Source: Butyrivibrio sp. YAB3001
GTDB taxonomy: Bacteria; Bacillota; Clostridia; Lachnospirales; Lachnospiraceae
Reading direction: 5' to 3'
Length of the DNA: 64,000 nucleotides
NCBI RefSeq assembly: GCF_900112195.1
Contig: NZ_FOKR01000003.1
Coordinates: 81,329 to 145,328 of the forward strand
Below the pieces are notes generated by a model that saw nothing but the letters and a program-made list of their open reading frames with translations, was not told where the DNA came from and ran no database searches. How positions within the stretch are numbered: the first letter of the stretch is position 1; each line of letters starts with the position of its first letter. This document shows, piece after piece, positions 18,039 through 24,729 of this stretch. Both the position numbers and the translations under genes were made by a program.

Positions 18039-19382
18039 ATGGAAACAACACAGAACAGGCCCATATACAAGGCCGCCGCAATAATCAGTTACATCATAGG
18101 TTTCATTTACCTAAAATATATGTGCTTTGGAGACAGCTTCTGCCGTAGTGATTTTTTCAGAATGCACTTCGGACTTAGAATACTCATATTCGCTGTAATA
18201 TTTGTAATATGCACCGAACTGTTTGCACACAAGTTGGGAATAACCTACAAAGCACTTTCAGAAAAAAACAATTCCAAGGTCGAACCATTTATCTATATGA
18301 TATGCATCGCCCTGCAGTCCATAAGTCTTGCAGTTTGGCATTATCACGATGACTGGGAATTTATACAGCTTCTATTTTGGCATTTCACCATAATTTATTA
18401 TGTTCTTGCAAGAACCGGGTCTCTTGCCGCAGGAAGAAGCGGAATACTTTTCCTTCTCGACTGTTTTCAGGGATTTTTCACTATCCCACTCTCAAATATC
18501 GGGCTCAGATTTACATCAATTTTCAAGAAAAATGAAACTGATAAGTCACCTGATGAAACCATTAGTAAAAAGAGCTTTCTCACTCTTCAGCATGTTATAA
18601 CTATAACCATAAGTCTTTTTATCGCCCTGATTGTCTGCCTGATTGCCTATTCTCAGCTTGCAGATGCTTCAAAAACTTTTGGAAAACTTGGCGATAAAAT
18701 GTACAGCGATGTCATTGAATTTATAAATAAGGGGTTTTTTTCATCTCTCTATGACAACATCGCCTGTTTCCTCTTCTCGATTCCGATCAGCTGGTATCTC
18801 TTTAGCCTGGTTGCCGGTGGTTTCAAGAAAGGAAAGCCCTACTGTACAGATACTCAGTTTGAAGCTGAAACAAGCACTCTTCACAGATTGCCTAACTATT
18901 CAGCATTTATAATCATAGGCAGCGTATGCATTCTCTATACAGTTTTTTTGGCAACCTCTGTTTATGATTTCATATATCACAAAGGATTATTTGCTGCGAC
19001 TGCCCATGAAGCATCAGTACGTGCCGTTGGAAGCTTTTACAATCTTATAAATGTAGTTCTTTTAAACTTCGCTATTCTCGCCGGCTCCTGCATTTTCTCA
19101 AAGAAAGCCTTATGGGAAGAAAAAATTAGCAGAATCCTTGTTACAATCCTGTTTGCATTTGCCTTCTGTTTTGCAGTTTTAGCAGCCTGCAACCTGTGCG
19201 GCGTATACATTGCGCTTTTTGGTATTACTCCAAGAAGGATACTTTCATCCTGGGTTGTCATGAACATCATCATCTGGTGCATACTCATGATCATTCGTTT
19301 TTACAAAAAAATACCTGCCGCCCAGTATGGAATCATCTTAGCGGCAGTATCTTTTTCAATCATAGTATGTTTTAAGTTTTAA
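18039..19382 (+). CDS. DUF4153/DUF4173-like polytopic membrane protein
   Basis: 447 residues, about ten transmembrane helices, resembling DUF4153/DUF4173 membrane proteins found next to DUF2975/HTH pairs in Clostridia. The start is ATG 18039 with GGAGG 5-6 bases before it; a TTG at 18027 is the weaker alternative. Third gene of the DUF2975-HTH operon. Its last 79 bp (19304-19382) recur 4.1 kb downstream as a decayed copy at 23441-23519, bracketing the agr-like cassette. Function unknown. Confidence 0.8.
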   Translation: METTQNRPIYKAAAIISYIIGFIYLKYMCFGDSFCRSDFFRMHFGLRILIFAVIFVICTELFAHKLGITYKALSEKNNSKVEPFIYMICIALQSISLAVWHYHDDWEFIQLLFWHFTIIYYVLARTGSLAAGRSGILFLLDCFQGFFTIPLSNIGLRFTSIFKKNETDKSPDETISKKSFLTLQHVITITISLFIALIVCLIAYSQLADASKTFGKLGDKMYSDVIEFINKGFFSSLYDNIACFLFSIPISWYLFSLVAGGFKKGKPYCTDTQFEAETSTLHRLPNYSAFIIIGSVCILYTVFLATSVYDFIYHKGLFAATAHEASVRAVGSFYNLINVVLLNFAILAGSCIFSKKALWEEKISRILVTILFAFAFCFAVLAACNLCGVYIALFGITPRRILSSWVVMNIIIWCILMIIRFYKKIPAAQYGIILAAVSFSIIVCFKF

Positions 19383-19411
19383 GCCTTGTTGCCCCGTCTG
19401 TCGATTATTGT

Positions 19412-19458
19412 ACCTGAATTATTCACGGCTTGGTAATTAAGCCGTGAATAATTCAGGT
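19412..19458. terminator. Long perfect hairpin between convergent genes
   Basis: A 20-bp arm (19412-19431, starting ACCTGAATTA) is perfectly repeated in inverted orientation at 19439-19458 around a 7-base loop. It lies 29 bp after the DUF4153 stop and 28 bp from the end of the convergent ABC permease gene. Neither strand shows a clear T-run, so it is either a bidirectional terminator of unusual form or a structural relic of rearrangement. Confidence 0.6.
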
Positions 19459-19486
19459 TTAGCATAAAATAGTCTGCTCTACCTCT

Positions 19487-20233
19487 TTACTTATCAGTTG
19501 AAAGACCTTTCTGAAAATGGATTAAAATAATGCAAACAGCCACCCAGGCTGCCAATGCCAAAATATTAATCAATTCCAAATCCACTCTATACCACACTCG
19601 AACCAGTATCTTGTTCATATGATAAACAGGATTAACATATACAAAGTACTGCAACACCTTTGGCATCTTATCCACAGGCATGATCATTCCTGATGCAAAC
19701 AATACATATTGGAATCCAAGTATAGTAAATGGCATTACCTGCCTGCTATTCTTAAAAAATCCATGAAGTGTAAGGCTGAGGAGCATCATGATGACCACTG
19801 ATATCAAAAATGCCAGGAAGAACATGACCATGTTATCGGATAAAGGAATCTTGAAAACGAAAACTGCAATTGCAATCATTTCAAAAAAGCCAAGAACAGA
19901 TATAAGGATTCCTCTGAGTGAATATGTCAAAACCAGATTGAACAGACTTATTGGAGACAAAATGAGTCTTTTGAATATTCCGCTCTGTTTATCGGTCACA
20001 TACTGAGTTCCTATATTAAAAAAGACTGTCAAAAAAGAAATAAGAATCATATACATCGGAATATACTGAGCAAATCCGTCTATATTACCATAGGACTTAG
20101 CCATAGATCCTGCATATACCACAAAGAATAGTCCCGGTAAAAATAAAATTGGCAATGCAAAAAACGGCTCTCTAAAGAAAATCACCAAATCATACCAAAA
20201 CTGTTTCCAAATACTTTTTACTGATAATCTCAC
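19487..20233 (-). CDS. ABC-2-type transporter permease
   Basis: 248 residues with six predicted transmembrane helices in the ABC-2 arrangement. The conserved F-A-S-G-M-I-M-P-V-D segment near residue 183 and Y-V-N-P-V-Y-H near 200 are typical of drug/peptide-type ABC-2 permeases. The start ATG overlaps the stop of the ATPase gene by 4 bp (20230-20233), so the two are coupled and form one exporter. With the AgrD-like gene just upstream on the same strand, it may handle the peptide or a product under its control. No protease domain is present. Confidence 0.9.
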   Translation of the reverse strand: MRLSVKSIWKQFWYDLVIFFREPFFALPILFLPGLFFVVYAGSMAKSYGNIDGFAQYIPMYMILISFLTVFFNIGTQYVTDKQSGIFKRLILSPISLFNLVLTYSLRGILISVLGFFEMIAIAVFVFKIPLSDNMVMFFLAFLISVVIMMLLSLTLHGFFKNSRQVMPFTILGFQYVLFASGMIMPVDKMPKVLQYFVYVNPVYHMNKILVRVWYRVDLELINILALAAWVAVCIILIHFQKGLSTDK

Positions 20234-20958
20234 TGCTTTTCTCCTCCTTCAACAAGCTTAAAATACGCATCTGAAAAGAAATCAACATTAAGCTTTTCTT
20301 TTATCTTTTCAGGAGAATCGTTTTCTACAACTTTTCCTTTGTTAAGCACGATCACTCTATCGCAATACTTATCAACTTCTTCCATAGAATGTGTGGAAAC
20401 CAGAATAGTTTTATCTTTCTGGGCGCCTCCTTTTATTTTGTCCCATACCAGTTGGGTTGCCTTAGGATCAAGACCGGTTGTAGGCTCATCCAGGAAAATA
20501 AGATCCGGGTCCTGAAGAAATGCAATTGCCAGAAGAAATCTCTGTTTCCAGCCACCTGATAGTTTTTCATATTTTGAGTTCAGATAAGGCTGTAGTTCAA
20601 AATAATCTACCAGTTTTTCTATTCTTTCTTTTCCTACTGCATAGAAAGATGCAAACAAATCAAGCGCTTCCTTCAATTTTATGTAATTGTACATTCCGCC
20701 TTCCTGGAGCATGACACCGATTTTTCCACGGATATCATCCACATTCTTCTGATCATCTACATCTTCTCCAAGGATATTCACTTTTCCGGAATCAACTTTT
20801 CTGATTGTCATTAAAATCTCTAATAATGTTGTCTTGCCCGTTCCATTTGGTCCTACAATTGCAACTGTCTCTCCGGAAGGTATTTGAAAGTCAATATTGT
20901 TTAATACTGTCTTTTCACCATATTTTTTTGTTACATTCTGCACATTGATAATACTCAT
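20230..20958 (-). CDS. ABC transporter ATPase subunit
   Basis: 242 residues from ATG 20958; a GTG at 20970 is an alternative start. All ABC motifs are intact: Walker A G-P-N-G-T-G-K-T-T near residue 34, signature L-S-G-G-W-K-Q-R near 136, Walker B L-I-F-L-D-E-P near 157 and the H-loop S-T-H-S-M near 190. It powers the ABC-2 permease encoded next in the operon. Its start is 22 bp downstream of the AgrD-like gene, suggesting one transcript. Confidence 0.93.
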   Translation of the reverse strand: MSIINVQNVTKKYGEKTVLNNIDFQIPSGETVAIVGPNGTGKTTLLEILMTIRKVDSGKVNILGEDVDDQKNVDDIRGKIGVMLQEGGMYNYIKLKEALDLFASFYAVGKERIEKLVDYFELQPYLNSKYEKLSGGWKQRFLLAIAFLQDPDLIFLDEPTTGLDPKATQLVWDKIKGGAQKDKTILVSTHSMEEVDKYCDRVIVLNKGKVVENDSPEKIKEKLNVDFFSDAYFKLVEGGEKQ

Positions 20959-20980
20959 ATGCCTCGCCACCTCAAATCTT

Positions 20981-21118
20981 TCAATTTACTTTGCGTAATT
21001 TTTCTAATGCCTTAGGCATCTTGGGCTGATAAAACCAAAATGCACAACTTGTATTTGCCTGCGTTATTGCTACCTTCTTAGCCATATTGATTACTGCTTT
21101 TCTCCCAAAATCTCTCAT
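20981..21118 (-). CDS. agrD: AgrD-like cyclic lactone autoinducer pre-peptide
   Basis: A 45-codon frame with the full AgrD architecture: an amphipathic, basic N-terminal helix (1-20), the signal core ANTSCAFWF with the ring Cys at residue 25, then the C-terminal recognition block YQPKMP followed by a charged tail (K-A-L-E-K-L-R-K). By analogy with AgrD processing, the product would be a thiolactone between Cys25 and the C-terminal Phe29, with a short N-terminal tail. The adjacent minus-strand GHKL kinase and LytTR regulator are the AgrC/AgrA-type pair, strongly supporting the call. No clear ribosome site is seen, and ATG 21085 is an alternative start. No AgrB protease lies nearby. Confidence 0.85.
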   Translation of the reverse strand: MRDFGRKAVINMAKKVAITQANTSCAFWFYQPKMPKALEKLRKVN

Positions 21119-21194
21119 TTTTCATACTTGTTTTTTGATTTTTAATTTTTTTATTTTTGAACAGTCGATCAAGTTCTTTTACAGATTAACAAAT

Positions 21195-21227
21195 AAAAAA
21201 GGATTATGGCTTTTATTGCCATAATCC
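21195..21227 (-). terminator. Rho-independent terminator after the kinase gene
   Basis: The arms GGATTATGGC (21201-21210) and GCCATAATCC (21218-21227) surround a 7-base loop. On the minus strand the stem is followed by six T. It ends the kinase/regulator transcript and implies that the peptide-ABC genes have their own promoter in 21119-21194. A T-run also follows on the plus strand. Confidence 0.85.
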
Positions 21228-21242
21228 AAAGTTTTTTTGCTA

Positions 21243-22511
21243 TCATCTAAGATAAAGCATTGTTTTTACCCTAAATATATTGTTTTCATCTGATGTTTCC
21301 ATAATACCATTGTACTTCTCCACAACTCTTCTTACGTTCTGAAGTCCGAAGCCATGATTGCCACTATCAGCCTTTTGTGTCAAAAGATTACCATTATTCC
21401 ATCGAAGTTTTCCTTGAAAAGGATTTTCCATAGTTATGAACATCTGGTTCTTTACCATTTTAATGGAACAATCGATATTCCTTTTATCTTTGTCAATCTT
21501 GCTGCATGCTTCTATAGCATTATCAAACAGATTTCCGAGAATAACAGTTATATCATAATCATCTATACCCATTGTTTCAGGTATGCTGGTTTCTATATTC
21601 ACAGAAACATCCTTGAGTGAATTAATCTTATAATTCAGGATACTATCCACTGTAGGCTGTCCTGTATATACTTTGGGAACAGCCTGCTTAGTCTCTTGCT
21701 GAAGCCTATCTAAATACTCATTCAGACTGGAATAATCCTTCTGCGCCAGATAAGAACGCATTACCAGAATATGATTCTTAATATCATGATAGATACCTCG
21801 AACTCTCTTTTGTGAATCCATGAGAATATCCATTTCTCTAAGATAACTTTCTTTTTGTTCCGTAAGTATAATATTTCTAACTCTTTCTTTTTCTGAATTT
21901 ATCAGAACATCATAGATATAGAGAATAATAAAATCCACTACTGTCATCAAAAGCGTAGCCTGTACAAGAAATTCTGCCTGCATCTGATTTGAAAGCATTA
22001 TCATGAAATATACCAGTACCAGTTGTATCAGAACAACACCTCCCCAGCATCTCCAGGGAACATAATCACTACTTTTCATAGCGCCAAACTTCTTAAAAAC
22101 CTGCACATTAAGTGCCAAAGCAACACACTGAAAGATTAATGGCATCTGCGATGCAATTCCTTGCTTTTCCCAAATATTATGAGGAGTAAATTTGCAAAAC
22201 ATCATTGCCATACATTCTGAAGCCACCATCATCACATACATCATTACAACCATTATGACATTGTTTCTGATTTTTTTCTCATATAATCTTGAAAGCAGTA
22301 ATAAGCCAACCAGGTTCAGAACCATCATTACCATTGGTATTCTAATAAATACATATACTGCACATATCATTATGTAATAAATGAAGTACGCCGCAAATTC
22401 TTTATAAATCGGAATACTTATCTGCTTATCATTACGAAAAAAACGTGCAATACTAAATGTACATAGAGCATAGGTAATCAAATAAACCATAAGCATGTTA
22501 AATTCAATCAT
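21243..22511 (-). CDS. AgrC-like sensor histidine kinase (GHKL type)
   Basis: 422 residues. The first about 195 residues form six or so transmembrane helices, the AgrC-type peptide-sensing part. A dimerisation helix carries the phospho-acceptor His in G-I-Y-H-D-I-K-N-H near residue 240, and the C-terminal GHKL ATPase has the N-box L-F-D-N-A-I-E-A near 336 and G-box H-G-F-G-L-Q-N-V near 390. Its start overlaps the response regulator stop by 4 bp. The natural ligand is presumably the cyclic peptide encoded 125 bp downstream. Confidence 0.93.
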   Translation of the reverse strand: MIEFNMLMVYLITYALCTFSIARFFRNDKQISIPIYKEFAAYFIYYIMICAVYVFIRIPMVMMVLNLVGLLLLSRLYEKKIRNNVIMVVMMYVMMVASECMAMMFCKFTPHNIWEKQGIASQMPLIFQCVALALNVQVFKKFGAMKSSDYVPWRCWGGVVLIQLVLVYFMIMLSNQMQAEFLVQATLLMTVVDFIILYIYDVLINSEKERVRNIILTEQKESYLREMDILMDSQKRVRGIYHDIKNHILVMRSYLAQKDYSSLNEYLDRLQQETKQAVPKVYTGQPTVDSILNYKINSLKDVSVNIETSIPETMGIDDYDITVILGNLFDNAIEACSKIDKDKRNIDCSIKMVKNQMFITMENPFQGKLRWNNGNLLTQKADSGNHGFGLQNVRRVVEKYNGIMETSDENNIFRVKTMLYLR

Positions 22512-23218
22512 CCTACCATCCCCATTTCACTAATTAGTTTCCTTACTTCTTTTCTCTTAGCCTGACTTATTTCCAGCTCCTCATTGTTATCCAGTACCAG
22601 CCTGTCATAATAAAACTCCGACACTCTGTTGTAATTTACAAGAATTGATTTATGGCAATAAAAAAAACTTTTATCTTTCAGTTCTTCATACACATCCTTC
22701 AATGATGCATAAAACTCATCCGTCTTTGTCTTTGTGACAATAATAGTTTTCTTAAGACTACTCTCAAAATACAAAATATCATCTAATAAGCATCGCACTG
22801 TTTGGCCTTTTTTATGATAGACAAACATCTCTCCGCTTCTATTCATTGAGTTTTCAAGTTTATTCATCACTACTTCTAAATCCTGATAACTAACAGGTTT
22901 GATCAGAAAGTCAAACGTATTCACTTTAAACAAATCCATTGCATAACCGCACTTAGAAGAAACATAAATAATTTTAAGACTATAATTATTTAATTGCTCA
23001 CGTACACGAACACCCACCTCTACTCCATCAATATGCGGCATCTCTATATCCATGAACAATACATCCCACTTTTCTTTTTTTAGTTGATTCAGAGCATCCT
23101 GACCTGAATATACCTTCCTGATAACAAATTCTTCCTTATTAGTAATTTCGTACTGTTCCAAATATCTTTCAAGGTCATCACAAAAAACAGGATCATCATC
23201 ACACAATAGTATCTTCAC
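22508..23218 (-). CDS. AgrA-like response regulator (receiver + LytTR DNA-binding domain)
   Basis: About 236 residues. The N-terminal receiver has the acidic pocket C-D-D-D near residue 6, the phospho-acceptor Asp in F-M-D-I-E-M-P near 55 and the K-P-V motif near 104. The C-terminal LytTR domain (about 135-235) carries H-K-K-G-Q-T-V and F-Y-R/C-H-K-S-I-L-V-N blocks. The start is chosen at GTG 23218 because GGAGG lies six bases ahead; ATG 23233 or an upstream start is possible. It is coupled to the kinase gene by a 4-bp overlap. Expected targets are its own promoter and the peptide-ABC promoter. Confidence 0.92.
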   Translation of the reverse strand: MKILLCDDDPVFCDDLERYLEQYEITNKEEFVIRKVYSGQDALNQLKKEKWDVLFMDIEMPHIDGVEVGVRVREQLNNYSLKIIYVSSKCGYAMDLFKVNTFDFLIKPVSYQDLEVVMNKLENSMNRSGEMFVYHKKGQTVRCLLDDILYFESSLKKTIIVTKTKTDEFYASLKDVYEELKDKSFFYCHKSILVNYNRVSEFYYDRLVLDNNEELEISQAKRKEVRKLISEMGMVG

Positions 23219-23291
23219 TTTTTTCCTCCACATACTTGTCCATACATCCCCTCTAATTTCCCTAAACAAATACCACGAAAAATTGCAAATA

Positions 23292-23409
23292 ATTATATAA
23301 ACCAATAAACTATTGAAGTTGTCAGACTTTATCATTTTTCGACTATTATTTATTATGTGCTTTCATGTCGCTTATCACATATTGCTATATAATGCTCACA
23401 TATTGCTAT
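23292..23409 (-). promoter_or_regulatory. Promoter region of the two-component genes with tandem direct repeats
   Basis: The 13-mer CACATATTGCTAT occurs at 23376-23388 and again at 23397-23409, a 21-bp pitch that places both copies on the same face of the helix, as for paired LytTR sites. A TATAAT on the minus strand lies at 23292-23297 without a good -35, which suits activator dependence. The repeat does not match the published LytTR consensus closely. Confidence 0.55.
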
Positions 23410-23440
23410 TTAGATAATTTTGATATGCTTCTTTCCTCTT

Positions 23441-23519
23441 CAAAAAAATACCTGCCGCCTAGTATGAAATCATCTTGGCGGCAGTATCTTTTTCAATTAT
23501 TGTATGTTTCAAATTCTAA
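23441..23519 (+). pseudogene. Decayed copy of the 3' end of the DUF4153 gene
   Basis: 79 bp align without gaps to 19304-19382, the end of the DUF4153 gene, with 8 mismatches by eye. The reading frame is kept (K-K-I-P-A-A-x-Y-x-I-I-L-A-A..C-F-K-F-stop), but CAG has become TAG and there is no upstream coding sequence. Most other differences are synonymous. It is a gene remnant lying between the response regulator promoter and the reductase gene, and forms a direct repeat around the 4.1-kb agr-like cassette. Confidence 0.85.
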
Positions 23520-23522
23520 CTA

Positions 23523-24278
23523 TTACTGAAGTACTATTCCACCATTAGGAGAAATTACCTGTCCTGTTACGTAAGGAGCTTTCAGAAGGTATTCCAAAGC
23601 CCCTGCAATATCCGAAGTATCTCCGATATAGCCTTGTGGTATTGTGGATGCAAGCGCTTTTAACTCATCCTGATTAACTCCCCTTAGCATATCTGTCATT
23701 ATCATTCCAGGCGCTATTGCATTTACTCTGATGCCTCTTGCAGCAAATTCTAAAGCAAGGGCTCTGGTAAGACCTATGATACCTGCCTTGGAAGCGCAGT
23801 AATCAGCCTGGTTAATAACGCCAATAAGTCCACCTATAGAAGAAGTATTAATAATGCAACACTGATTATCTTTGCTGCTATGATTTACCATATACGGCAA
23901 AACCAAATGAGACATATGAAGAAAGCTCATCAGATTGGTGTTTATAACATTCTCGTATTGCTGCCTTGTAATATCAATAAAGTTACAGTTATTTGTAATA
24001 CCGGCATTATTTACAAGCACATCTATATTGTCCCCAAACTTATCAACAGTAGCTTTTATCAGTGCTTCGCAGTCCTCATATTTACTGACATCAGCCTTTA
24101 CAACAAGTGTATCAACCTTATAATCTGCAGCAAGTTTTTCTGCAATATTATCAGAAAGAGCCTTTGACGATTCACTTCTGTAATTGACCACAACATTGTA
24201 ACCCAATTCTCCCAGCTTATAGGACATTGCTTCCCCAATTCCTCTGGAGCCACCGGTAATAATCGCTGTTTTCGCCAT
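23523..24278 (-). CDS. fabG: Short-chain dehydrogenase, 3-oxoacyl-ACP reductase type
   Basis: 251 residues, classical SDR. The cofactor motif T-G-G-S-R-G-I-G is at residues 8-15, N-N-A-G near 90, the catalytic Ser in N-T-S-S-I-G near 145 and Y-C-A-S-K near 160. The resemblance is to FabG-type NADPH reductases. It is not in a fatty-acid cluster, so a role in another reduction is possible. It ends 3 bp from the DUF4153 remnant. Confidence 0.85.
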   Translation of the reverse strand: MAKTAIITGGSRGIGEAMSYKLGELGYNVVVNYRSESSKALSDNIAEKLAADYKVDTLVVKADVSKYEDCEALIKATVDKFGDNIDVLVNNAGITNNCNFIDITRQQYENVINTNLMSFLHMSHLVLPYMVNHSSKDNQCCIINTSSIGGLIGVINQADYCASKAGIIGLTRALALEFAARGIRVNAIAPGMIMTDMLRGVNQDELKALASTIPQGYIGDTSDIAGALEYLLKAPYVTGQVISPNGGIVLQ

Positions 24279-24360
24279 CTTCGCTATACCTCCTATTCAT
24301 TAGTATATTGTTATTTAGTTTGTTATATTATTATCATATCATAAATAAGGGCAGGAGGCA

Positions 24361-24528
24361 TTAAACAACTGCTGTACTCATATCAGTTCTCGCTTCATTT
24401 ACCTTAGGCTCTTCCCTTAAAGTTGATGTCTCTGTTGCCGCATTATCATTTGTATTCGAGCCACACGCTGTTACTCCCAGCATAATAGACACCAATATGA
24501 CGATTGTAAATGCTATCCTTATCTTCAT
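24361..24528 (-). CDS. Mini-lipoprotein (55 residues)
   Basis: ATG 24528 is preceded by AAAGGA at good spacing. The product has a basic start (MKIR), a hydrophobic run and a lipobox-like G-V-T-A-C-G-S at residues 18-24, then only about 33 polar residues (Asn/Thr/Glu) before TAA. Such a short lipoprotein may be genuine or the surviving N-terminus of a larger one; the following 80 bp show no continuing frame. The nearby ABC-2 scrap on the opposite strand favours a decayed neighbourhood. Confidence 0.6.
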   Translation of the reverse strand: MKIRIAFTIVILVSIMLGVTACGSNTNDNAATETSTLREEPKVNEARTDMSTAVV

Positions 24529-24548
24529 ATATTTTTCCTTTGAAGGAT

Positions 24549-24650
24549 ATGGAGCAGCTCATACGAACCGGAAAATTTGACCTGTATCTCACCAGGCCCA
24601 TTAGGCCCTATGCTGTATATGGTTCTGCAGCAGTTTCAGATAATAAATAA
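24549..24650 (+). pseudogene. Fragment of an ABC-2 permease (PF06182-like)
   Basis: A 33-codon frame encodes L-I-R-T-G-K-F-D-L-Y-L-T-R-P-I-R-P, closely resembling the conserved I-R-x-G-x-F-D-x-x-L-x-R-P-x-x-P loop of ABC-2 family permeases, normally in the middle of a roughly 260-residue protein. Nothing of the rest is present on either side. It is most simply a deletion scrap of a former transporter gene. Confidence 0.45.
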
Positions 24651-24690
24651 AGCCATTCAGAAGCATTTCAATCTGCCTCCAAATGGCTTT
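24649..24690 (-). terminator. Terminator downstream of glgP
   Basis: Inverted repeat AAAGCCATT (24649-24657) / AATGGCTTT (24682-24690), 39 bp beyond the glgP stop. The T-rich sequence after the stem on the minus strand is imperfect (TTTATTTATT). Confidence 0.6.
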
Positions 24691-24729
24691 AATTATTTTC
24701 GCTGAACGGCCTGTTTATCTTATGTATTA

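Noticed and set aside
19412-19458. Ordinary rho-independent terminator for the DUF4153 gene
   Set aside because: The stem is perfect and long, but neither strand has the T-run that would make this assignment firm, so it is reported with lower confidence.
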